Origin: Aurantibacter_A sp039941195
Lineage (GTDB): Bacteria; Bacteroidota; Bacteroidia; Flavobacteriales; Flavobacteriaceae
Direction: 5' to 3'
NCBI RefSeq assembly: GCF_039941195.1
Contig: NZ_JBDVFA010000100.1
Span: 24,658-88,657 of the forward strand
Length of the DNA: 64,000 nucleotides
A program made the position numbers and the translations under genes. Positions 25,294 through 33,061 of the stretch are shown one piece after another; position 1 is the stretch's first letter, and the number at the start of each line of letters is the position of its first letter. The notes beneath the pieces are model-generated. The model searched no databases and was not told the origin of the DNA. It saw nothing but the letters and a program-made list of their open reading frames with translations.

Positions 25294-27558
25294 ATGGTTA
25301 GGAGACTATTTTACATACTCTTTTTTTTAATTATTAGCCATAATTATGGCCAATCTGTTGTTGAAAAAAAAGACCTTAAAGTAGGAGTTGTATTAAGTGG
25401 CGGTGGGGCAAAAGGTTTAGCCCATATAGGTGCTTTAAAGGTAATTGAAGCAGCAGGTATTAAAATAGATTTTATCGGTGGTACTAGTATGGGTGCCATA
25501 GTTGGCGGTTTATATGCATCTGGTTATAATGCTAAACAATTGGACTCTTTATTTCGGAATTTAGATTTTCCAGATTTAATAGAAGATAAAATTCCAAGGG
25601 GTGCTAAATCTTTTTATGAGAAATCTGCATCTGAAAAATATGCATTAACCTTACCTTTTAATAATTTCAAACTATCTTTTCCTTCGGCCTATTCTGGCGG
25701 TCAAAATATTTACAGTGAACTTGTTCGAGTTTTATACCATGTTAAAGATGTAGGTGATTTTAGTAAATTACCAATTCCTTTTCTATGTATTGCTACGAAT
25801 GTTGAAACGGGAGAGGAAGTTTTGTTGGATCGTGGATATTTACCCGAAGCAATAATGGCTAGTGGTACTTTCCCTTCACTTTTTGAACCTGCCCCGGTAG
25901 GTGATCAAATATTAATTGATGGCGGTGTGGTAAATAATTACCCAATTGATGAGGTGCGTAAAATGGGTGCTGATGTAATTATTGGCGTAGATGTGCAACA
26001 AGGTTTGTCGGATCGAGAAGGACTCCTGTCAGCAACAGAAATATTACTTCAAATAAATAACTATAGGTCTGCTGTTGATATGGTTGATAAAGTTGAAAAG
26101 ACCGATATATATATTAAACCTGAAATAACGAATTATACGGTAGTAGATTTTGATTCAAGTACTAATATTATAGATAGCGGCGTGCAGGCTGCACAAGATA
26201 AATTAAGCGAATTAGAAAAAATTGCCGATGAGCAGGAATGGACTAGAAGCAAGTTTGTGCCCATAAGCGAGAAAGATAGTTTAATTGTTAAGCAAGTAGT
26301 GCTAAAAGGCAATGAGAGTTATACAAGCGGTTATGTTAAAGGGAAATTGCGTTTTGAGAATAATGAGAAAATTACTTTTGAAAAACTACAACAGGGCATA
26401 AACAATTTATCTGCTACAGATAACTTTAAAACAATTAGGTATGAATTGCTAACTAATGGTGATGGCGTTGACCTTGTAATTGACCTGAGGGAAAATAAAA
26501 CAAAAACATTATTGCGGTTAAGTGGGCATTACGATGATTTGTATAAAACATCGGCACTCATAAATATTTCGCACAAAAATTTGTTTATGAAGGATGACGT
26601 AGGTTCATTCGACTTTATTTTTGGGGATAATATTCGTTATAATCTTCATTATTTTGTTGATAAAGGTCCCTACTGGAGCTTTGGATTTAATTCCCGCTAC
26701 AACGATTTTAAACAAGATGTTAGTTATGAATTAATTGAATCGAACTTTAATGTTGGTCCTGGACTAATTATCAATAATATAAGTTTGGATTTAACTGATT
26801 TTACCAATCAAATTTATGTGCAAACAGTAGTAAAAGAAGAATTTGCTTTTCGTTTGGGTGCTGAACATAAATATTTAAAATTTAGTACCAAAACAATAGG
26901 TGAAGTAACCGAAGAAGAGCTGACAGAAGATTTAATTGTTGAAGATGGTAAAACTATTTTTGAGAAAAGTAATTATTATAGTTTATATGGTCAGCTTACA
27001 TTGGATACTTATGATGATAAATACTTTCCTTCAAAAGGATTGCTTTTTGACGGTGATTATCATGTGTATCTTTTCTCTTCCGATTTCAATAATAATTTTA
27101 GAGAGTTTTCTGTGGCCAAAGCACGTTTTGGAGCTGCATTTCCGCTTTTAGATAATCTATCTTTTAATATTGAAACTGAAGGTGGTTTTAAACTAGGTAC
27201 CTCGCCAGTTACTGCAATGGACTTTGTTTTAGGGGGGTATGGTACTGATTTAATTAACAATATCAGACCATTTTTCGGATATGATTTTATAGCCTTACCA
27301 GGAAATAGTTTTGTGAAAGCATATGGTCGTTTCGATTTGGAAATAGCTCCGAAGAATCATGTTTTGTTGGCAGCGAATTTCGCGAATGTAGATGATGATT
27401 TATTTCGAACTGGGGAGTGGTTTACTGCTCCCAATTATTCTGGTTATGCTGTGGGATATGGTATTGAATCTTTAATTGGGCCCATGCAAGTTTTTTACTC
27501 CTGGACTCCAGAACAAAATGAGGGTAATTTCTTTTTCAGTATAGGTTATTGGTTCTAG
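25294..27558 (+). CDS. patatin-like phospholipase fused to outer-membrane barrel
   Basis: A 754-residue protein: signal peptide (ending ISHNYGQ), patatin domain (about 28-220), a POTRA-like segment (about 325-400, VVLKGNESYTSGYVKGKL) and a C-terminal Omp85-type barrel ending FFFSIGYWF. The catalytic dyad is the Ser in GGTSMGAIVGG and Asp in DGGVVNNYP, with the oxyanion loop GGGAKGLAHIGAL. The layout matches type Vd autotransporters such as PlpD, in which the barrel carries the lipase out. Flavobacterial homologues may keep it periplasmic. Follows uvrC closely. Confidence 0.88.
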   Translation: MVRRLFYILFFLIISHNYGQSVVEKKDLKVGVVLSGGGAKGLAHIGALKVIEAAGIKIDFIGGTSMGAIVGGLYASGYNAKQLDSLFRNLDFPDLIEDKIPRGAKSFYEKSASEKYALTLPFNNFKLSFPSAYSGGQNIYSELVRVLYHVKDVGDFSKLPIPFLCIATNVETGEEVLLDRGYLPEAIMASGTFPSLFEPAPVGDQILIDGGVVNNYPIDEVRKMGADVIIGVDVQQGLSDREGLLSATEILLQINNYRSAVDMVDKVEKTDIYIKPEITNYTVVDFDSSTNIIDSGVQAAQDKLSELEKIADEQEWTRSKFVPISEKDSLIVKQVVLKGNESYTSGYVKGKLRFENNEKITFEKLQQGINNLSATDNFKTIRYELLTNGDGVDLVIDLRENKTKTLLRLSGHYDDLYKTSALINISHKNLFMKDDVGSFDFIFGDNIRYNLHYFVDKGPYWSFGFNSRYNDFKQDVSYELIESNFNVGPGLIINNISLDLTDFTNQIYVQTVVKEEFAFRLGAEHKYLKFSTKTIGEVTEEELTEDLIVEDGKTIFEKSNYYSLYGQLTLDTYDDKYFPSKGLLFDGDYHVYLFSSDFNNNFREFSVAKARFGAAFPLLDNLSFNIETEGGFKLGTSPVTAMDFVLGGYGTDLINNIRPFFGYDFIALPGNSFVKAYGRFDLEIAPKNHVLLAANFANVDDDLFRTGEWFTAPNYSGYAVGYGIESLIGPMQVFYSWTPEQNEGNFFFSIGYWF

Positions 27559-27818
27559 TTTTTCTTGTAAAAACATCACTAAACCCTAATTAATAATACC
27601 TTACAATGTTAGTGCTTTGCTCTTTAGGTAAATTGTCTTCATTTGGTATTGTTTTATGCATAAATAAAAGGTGAAGATGGCATATATTTTTACTTGTAAG
27701 TTTGCTGTTAAGGCCCTGTTTTTCTTAAAAAATTCCAAAATTCAATCCATTTGAGCTAAAATATGTTAATGCTTTAGTTAAAGTAAGTTAAAAGACTTTT
27801 TTGAAATAAACTTTGCTG

Positions 27819-27826
27819 TAAATTTG
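27819..27826 (+). promoter_or_regulatory. -7 promoter element of the small RNA
   Basis: TAAATTTG matches TAnnTTTG; TTTTTTG at 27797-27803 could be a -33 element although the spacing is short. It would start transcription at the first hairpin (27832). Confidence 0.5.
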
Positions 27827-27831
27827 TAGGA

Positions 27832-27933
27832 GTAAGGGGTGGTTCCCTTACAACTTTAAGTATTGGTTTTTCATAATTTAAAGTTTGGTTGGTTATTTAG
27901 GAAAAGCCCAGTTTAAAAAACTGGGCTTTTTTT
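27832..27933 (+). ncRNA. candidate ~100-nt small RNA with conserved 17-nt motif
   Basis: Three perfect stems in a row: GTAAGGG (27832-27838) with CCCTTAC (27845-27851); AACTTTAA (27852-27859) with TTAAAGTT (27878-27885); and a 13-bp terminator stem (27902-27914 with 27918-27930) plus T-tract. Between the second and third lies TTTGGTTGGTTATTTAG (27884-27900), identical to 2388-2404. A -7 element precedes the first stem by a fitting distance, and there is no ORF. It may act in trans through the GU-rich motif, or be the processed 3' end of the patatin mRNA. It could correspond to a known flavobacterial RNA family; I could not test this. Confidence 0.6.
27902..27933 (+). terminator. terminator of the small RNA
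   Basis: AAAAGCCCAGTTT pairs fully with AAACTGGGCTTTT around a three-A loop, and the T-tract continues to 27933. Confidence 0.88.
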
Positions 27934-28081
27934 ATATAAATCATTTTTCTAATCATAAATATCCCCCAAGAGTCAATTTTAAATGAATCGAACAATACTT
28001 TGGAATAAATTTTGTTTTAATAACAGTGACAATACTAAAATTTAATACACTTTGTTTAATTTTAGTCTAATTTCTAAGGCT

Positions 28082-28933
28082 ATGAAGAGATATATATTAC
28101 TTGTTTTATTAGCTGTTGGCATAACGGTCAATGCACAAGAAAGTTATTCTGGTGGAGATTTGGCTATGAATACAAGCCAACATAAACCTTCTAGTAAAAA
28201 GAAATTTGAAAAAAAAGAATCTGCATTTAAACCAGGAGAATGGTTGAAATTTAGATTGCATTATGGTTTTTTAAATGCAAGCTATGCTACATTACAAGTG
28301 AAAAATGCCGAAATTGATGGTAAATCAGTATATCATGTAGTAGGTAAGGGTCGAACTTCAGGTTTCGCAAGTATCTTTTTTAATGTAGATGATCGTTATG
28401 AAAGCTATTTTGATAAAGAAGAAGGTAAGCCTTATAAATTTGTACGGAAAATTGATGAAGGTGGATACACTAAAGATGTTGAAATTGATTTTGACCATAC
28501 GAATGATAAAGCAGTCTTAAACGATAAGAAAAATAAGTTTAAGAAAGAATTTGAGCTTCAAGATAGTATTCAAGATCTTATATCAGCTTTTTATTACTTA
28601 AGAAACTATTACGAGCCAAAAGATTTAGTACAGGGCGAGTCGATTACCTTAAAAATGTTGTACGATGATGATGGGATCTTCAATTTTAAGCTTAAGTATT
28701 TAGGTGATGAGGTTGTGAAAACTAAATTCGGAAAGGTGAAATGTTTCAAATTTAGACCGTATGTGCAATCCGGTAGAGTGTTTAAAGAACAAGAAAGCCT
28801 TTCTTTATGGGTTTCTGCAGACAAGAATAAACTTCCAATACGCATTAAAGCTGATTTAGCAGTAGGCTCTATTAAAGCAGATTTAGACCAATATAATGGG
28901 CTTAAACATCAGTTTAAAATTATAATGGATTAA
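28082..28933 (+). CDS. DUF3108 secreted protein
   Basis: A 283-residue protein with a signal peptide (MKRYILLVLLAVGITVNAQ). The body is the DUF3108 beta-rich domain: FKPGEWLKFRLHYGFLNAS (about 50-68), GRTSGFASIFFNVDDRYESYFD, and a C-terminal LSLWVSADKNKLPIRIKADL. Its role is unknown; it is expected in the periplasm or outer membrane. The chosen ATG begins the signal peptide, whereas the frame runs ten codons further up from a TTG. It lies 54 bases before the tryptophan dioxygenase gene. Confidence 0.82.
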   Translation: MKRYILLVLLAVGITVNAQESYSGGDLAMNTSQHKPSSKKKFEKKESAFKPGEWLKFRLHYGFLNASYATLQVKNAEIDGKSVYHVVGKGRTSGFASIFFNVDDRYESYFDKEEGKPYKFVRKIDEGGYTKDVEIDFDHTNDKAVLNDKKNKFKKEFELQDSIQDLISAFYYLRNYYEPKDLVQGESITLKMLYDDDGIFNFKLKYLGDEVVKTKFGKVKCFKFRPYVQSGRVFKEQESLSLWVSADKNKLPIRIKADLAVGSIKADLDQYNGLKHQFKIIMD

Positions 28934-28945
28934 TCTTAAATTACT

Positions 28946-28975
28946 AATTGCTAAATTTGGTTTCTTATAGCAATT
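28946..28975 (+). promoter_or_regulatory. -7 element within an inverted repeat before the dioxygenase gene
   Basis: TAAATTTG (28952-28959) matches TAnnTTTG and is flanked by a perfect 8-bp inverted repeat, AATTGCTA (28946-28953) and TAGCAATT (28968-28975). This is a possible operator or start-site hairpin 12 bases before the ATG. Confidence 0.4.
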
Positions 28976-28987
28976 ATAAAATTTAAG

Positions 28988-29956
28988 ATGAAAGACAAGA
29001 ATCGCATTGATTCCCAGATTTCGAAACTTGAAGAGAAGTATAAAGACTCAGGTCAGGATGTCAATTCCTATCTAGATGGTCTTCTTCATCAACGCTACCT
29101 TACTTATTGGGATTATATACACTTAGATACCTTGCTTAGTTTGCAAGTACCCCGCACTTATTTTCCTGATGAAGAGATTTTTATAATGTATCATCAGATA
29201 ACAGAGCTCTTTTTTAAGCTTATACTTCATGAGCAAAAGCAATTGGTTGATGATAAATCTCAAAATATTGATTTTTTTGTAGAAAAGATTCGAAGAATGA
29301 ATAGCTACTTCGAATCCCTTATTTCTTCCTTTTACATAATGATAAAAGGAATGGAACGCGAACAATTCTTGAAATTTAGAATGGCATTATTGCCTGCTAG
29401 TGGATTTCAGTCTGTGCAGTACCGGATGATTGAGATTTATTCGGCACCATTAGAAAATCTAGTACATCATACCGTTCGTGAAAAATTTACAGGAGAAGAT
29501 TCGCTCGAAGATTTGTACGAAAACATTTATTGGAAAAAAGGAGCAACCGATATTGATACAGGGGAAAAAACTTTAACATTAAAGCAATTTGAATACCGCT
29601 ATACGCCAAGGCTTGTACGTACTGCAAAGCAGGTGAAAAATGCTACTATTTACGATAAATACTTGCAATTGCCAGACAGCAAAAAGAATAATAAAGACCT
29701 AATAAAAGCGTTAAAGACTTTGGATATGAATGCAAATATCAATTGGCCTTTAATGCATATGGGTTCTGCTCATAGATATCTTGGCCATGGAAGCGGTGAA
29801 ATTGATGCTACAGGAGGTACAAATTGGAAAACCTATTTGCCGCCTAGCTTTCAGAAAGTTGTTTTCTTTCCGAGTATTTATACAAAAGAAGAGTTAAATA
29901 ATTGGGGAAAAGAGTGGGTTGACCATATCTTTAACCCTGATAAACTAAAAAAGTAA
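28988..29956 (+). CDS. tryptophan 2,3-dioxygenase family protein
   Basis: Haem enzyme that opens the tryptophan indole ring to N-formylkynurenine, first step of the kynurenine route; cytosolic, 322 residues. YHQITELFFKLILHEQKQL (about 67-85) is the substrate-binding helix of the family, and HRYLGHGSGEIDATGGTNW (about 257-275) contains the C-terminal substrate loop with the GTNW-type motif. The spacing between is larger than in the short bacterial KynA, closer to the eukaryotic form. No other kynurenine gene is in the window. The M23 peptidase ATG follows after one base. Confidence 0.88.
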   Translation: MKDKNRIDSQISKLEEKYKDSGQDVNSYLDGLLHQRYLTYWDYIHLDTLLSLQVPRTYFPDEEIFIMYHQITELFFKLILHEQKQLVDDKSQNIDFFVEKIRRMNSYFESLISSFYIMIKGMEREQFLKFRMALLPASGFQSVQYRMIEIYSAPLENLVHHTVREKFTGEDSLEDLYENIYWKKGATDIDTGEKTLTLKQFEYRYTPRLVRTAKQVKNATIYDKYLQLPDSKKNNKDLIKALKTLDMNANINWPLMHMGSAHRYLGHGSGEIDATGGTNWKTYLPPSFQKVVFFPSIYTKEELNNWGKEWVDHIFNPDKLKK

Positions 29957-29957
29957 A

Positions 29958-31250
29958 ATGCGAAAATTGTGGGGCCTTGTTTTTTTGTTTGCTGCTTTAT
30001 TGTCTTGTAAAGATGATAAAACAGATGCTACCGAGTCAAAAAATGAAATAGCTGTTGTTAAGGAGCAAGTAAAACCCGTCATAATTAAAAAGGAATACGG
30101 TTTTAACCTCGACCAATTTACAGTCAAACACGATACCGTAAAACGCGGTGATAGTTTTGGGGAATTAATGATGCAAAACAAAGTTGATTATCCTAAAATT
30201 GCTAAAATATCCGAAAATTTTAAAGATACATTTGATGTTCGTAAAATACGAGTTGGTAGACCGTATTTAATATTAAAGTCAAAAGATACTACAGAAACTG
30301 CCGAAGTATTTATTTATCAAAATGATCCCATTAACTATACTGTTATTGATTTAAGAGATAGTGTACAGGCATACAAAGAAAAGAAAGAAGTAAAATATGT
30401 TGAGAGAGAAGCTTCAGGTGTCATTAAAACCTCTTTGTCCGAAGCTATTTTAGATCAAGGTATAGACTATAATGTTACTAATGACCTTTCTGAGATATAT
30501 GCTTGGACAATCGACTTTTTTAGATTGCAAAAAGGAGATAAGTTTAAAGTTATTTATAGAGAGAAATATATAAATGATAGTATTTATGCTGGTGCAGAAC
30601 CTATTGAGGCTGCATATTTTGAGCATGAGGGTCGTCCTATTTATGCTTTTGCCTATGAAAATGATTCACTAAAGAGCATAACTGATTATTTTGATGAAGA
30701 AGCAAATAACTTGAGAAGAACTTTTCTTAGAGCTCCCGTTAAATTCAGTAGAATCTCATCGCGATATAATTTAAAGCGAAGAATTAAATATTATGGCAAT
30801 AAGGTTAGACCGCATCGTGGAACAGATTATGCTGCACCTATTGGGACTCCAATTATGGCTACCGCCGATGGTATAGTTACCGAATCTAGAAGAAAAGGTG
30901 GTAATGGCAAGTACGTTAAAATTCGCCATAACGGTACATATTCTACGCAGTACCTGCATATGAAAAAGCAAAAAGTTAAAAGAGGTGCGCATGTTAAACA
31001 AGGTGACGTTATCGGTTGGATTGGAATGACGGGTAATACTGGCGGACCACATGTTTGCTATCGTTTCTGGAAAAACGGTCGTCAGGTTGATCCGTTGCGT
31101 GAAAAGCTTCCACTTGCTGAACCTTTGGCAGAATCTTTAAGACCGGATTATTTTGAGTATATTAATCCCAAGAAAAATCAATTGGATTGTATCGAATATA
31201 TCTATCCACCAGAAGAGAACCTATTAACATCTATTGACTTCGAAGAATAA
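29958..31250 (+). CDS. M23 family peptidase lipoprotein
   Basis: Cell-wall endopeptidase of 430 residues. Lipobox Cys about 17 (FAALLSCKDD), an N-terminal region like OapA/LysM-type (about 45-120), and a LytM domain (about 265-395). Zinc ligands H286 and D290 in HRGTDYAAP are present. The usual HxH is H365-V-C367 in GGPHVCYRFW, so Cys takes the place of the last His. Cys can hold zinc, and this variant may mark a subfamily. It likely cleaves peptidoglycan cross-links from the envelope. Spaced one base from the gene before and zero bases from pgi after. Confidence 0.88.
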   Translation: MRKLWGLVFLFAALLSCKDDKTDATESKNEIAVVKEQVKPVIIKKEYGFNLDQFTVKHDTVKRGDSFGELMMQNKVDYPKIAKISENFKDTFDVRKIRVGRPYLILKSKDTTETAEVFIYQNDPINYTVIDLRDSVQAYKEKKEVKYVEREASGVIKTSLSEAILDQGIDYNVTNDLSEIYAWTIDFFRLQKGDKFKVIYREKYINDSIYAGAEPIEAAYFEHEGRPIYAFAYENDSLKSITDYFDEEANNLRRTFLRAPVKFSRISSRYNLKRRIKYYGNKVRPHRGTDYAAPIGTPIMATADGIVTESRRKGGNGKYVKIRHNGTYSTQYLHMKKQKVKRGAHVKQGDVIGWIGMTGNTGGPHVCYRFWKNGRQVDPLREKLPLAEPLAESLRPDYFEYINPKKNQLDCIEYIYPPEENLLTSIDFEE

Positions 31251-32888
31251 ATGGCTTTAAAGAACACAAACCCTACCGCAACAGAAATTTGGAAAAAACT
31301 TACGCTTAATTACGAAAAAACTAAAAACGAACATCTCAAAAATCTTTTTGCTTCAGATGCGAAAAGAGCAGAAAAATTTTCATTGAGGTGGAATGATTTT
31401 TTAGTTGACTACTCTAAAAATAGAATTTCTGATGACACCATGAGTTTGTTATTTCAATTAGCAGATACTGTTAATTTGAAAGACGCTATTCAAAAATATT
31501 ATAAGGGTGATATTATAAATGAAACTGAAGGTCGTGCAGTTTTACATACGGCCTTACGAGCTAAAGATACAGATGAGGTAGTAGTAGCGGGTGAAAATGT
31601 AATGCCCGAAGTTTACCAAGTAAAAACACAAATTAAGAATTTTTGCGATTCCGTTATTTCAGGAGAGAAAAAGGGTTATACCGGTAAGCAATTTACAGAT
31701 GTTGTAAATATTGGAATTGGTGGATCAGACCTTGGTCCTGCAATGGTGGTTGAAGCATTAAAGTTTTATAAAAACCATTTAAATCTTCACTTTGTTAGTA
31801 ATGTTGATGGGGATCATGTAAACGAAACTATCAAATTATTAGATCCGGAAACTACTTTATTTGTTATTGTTTCTAAAACATTTACTACACAAGAAACATT
31901 AAGTAATGCTACTACAATTAAAAAGTGGTTTTTACAGCACGCTTCTCAAAATGATATAGCAAAACACTTTGCTGCAGTTTCAACAAATGCGGAAAAAATT
32001 GCAGAATTTGGTATTTCTGAAGAAAATGTTTTTCCGATGTGGGACTGGGTTGGTGGTCGTTTCTCTTTATGGAGTGCAGTTGGTTTAAGTATAGCACTAT
32101 CTGTAGGTTTTGAAAATTTCGATAATTTGCTCGTTGGAGCAAATGAAATGGATGAGCATTTTAAAACCGCAGATTTTGAAGAGAATATTCCGGTTGTACT
32201 AGCGCTATTAAGTGTGTGGTATAATAACTTTTACGAAGCCGAAACGGAGGCTATTATTCCTTACACACAATACCTGAGTCGTTTTTCTGCGTACTTGCAA
32301 CAAGGTATTATGGAAAGTAATGGAAAAAGTGTAGATCGTAATGGTAATAAAACCGATTATGAAACCGGAACAATAATATGGGGTGAGCCTGGTACAAATT
32401 CGCAACATGCTTTTTTTCAATTAATACATCAAGGAACCAAACTAATTCCTGCCGATTTTATAGGTTTCAAGAAATCATTACATGGTGATATGAATCACCA
32501 TAATAAATTAATGGCCAATTTCTTTGCGCAGACCGAGGCCTTAATGAATGGTAAAACTTCAGCTGAGGCTAAAAAAGAATTAGAATCAAAAAACTTATCT
32601 GATACCGAAATTGATTTTCTTACACCATTTAAAGTTTTTGAGGGTAATAATCCTACAAATACCATTTTAATAGATAAGCTTTCACCGAAAAGTTTGGGCG
32701 CTTTAATTGCACTTTACGAACATAAAATATTTGTGCAAGGTGTTATTTGGAACATCTTTAGTTATGATCAATGGGGTGTTGAATTGGGAAAACAACTAGC
32801 TACCACCATTCTTAATGAAATAGAGTCTTCCGAAATTGGTGATCATGATGGCTCTACTTTGCAGTTATTGAAATATTTTAAGAGTTAA
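31251..32888 (+). CDS. pgi: glucose-6-phosphate isomerase
   Basis: Interconverts glucose 6-phosphate and fructose 6-phosphate in the cytosol; 545 residues, normal. Seen: VNIGIGGSDLGPAMVVEAL (about 158-176), VSKTFTTQETLSNA (about 206-219), the signature region FPMWDWVGGRFSLWSAVGL (about 261-279), QYLSRFSAYLQQGIMESNGKS, and the C-terminal Lys-containing SYDQWGVELGKQLA. Its ATG follows directly on the stop of the peptidase gene, so it belongs to the dioxygenase-peptidase-pgi run. Confidence 0.96.
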   Translation: MALKNTNPTATEIWKKLTLNYEKTKNEHLKNLFASDAKRAEKFSLRWNDFLVDYSKNRISDDTMSLLFQLADTVNLKDAIQKYYKGDIINETEGRAVLHTALRAKDTDEVVVAGENVMPEVYQVKTQIKNFCDSVISGEKKGYTGKQFTDVVNIGIGGSDLGPAMVVEALKFYKNHLNLHFVSNVDGDHVNETIKLLDPETTLFVIVSKTFTTQETLSNATTIKKWFLQHASQNDIAKHFAAVSTNAEKIAEFGISEENVFPMWDWVGGRFSLWSAVGLSIALSVGFENFDNLLVGANEMDEHFKTADFEENIPVVLALLSVWYNNFYEAETEAIIPYTQYLSRFSAYLQQGIMESNGKSVDRNGNKTDYETGTIIWGEPGTNSQHAFFQLIHQGTKLIPADFIGFKKSLHGDMNHHNKLMANFFAQTEALMNGKTSAEAKKELESKNLSDTEIDFLTPFKVFEGNNPTNTILIDKLSPKSLGALIALYEHKIFVQGVIWNIFSYDQWGVELGKQLATTILNEIESSEIGDHDGSTLQLLKYFKS

Positions 32889-33061
32889 TCATTCATTTTC
32901 CTTATAATTAGTTAAATGGCATAAGTTATTATCTGCCAGTTCATTGTTCTTGCCAATTTTGTGTTAATATTGCAGATGCAAATTTAACGTTCGCTTAATA
33001 TAGACACGCTAAAATAACGTCACTTTTGCAGCAAATTCAAAAATTCTAAACACAAGAACAA

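Larger units (their letters stand above)
27559..28081. other. intergenic region with candidate small RNA
   Basis: No protein gene seen. The middle holds a promoter-like element, three hairpins, the 17-nt motif and a terminator (listed separately). The 150 bases from 27934 to 28081 are AT-rich and carry only the leader of the DUF3108 gene. Confidence 0.7.
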
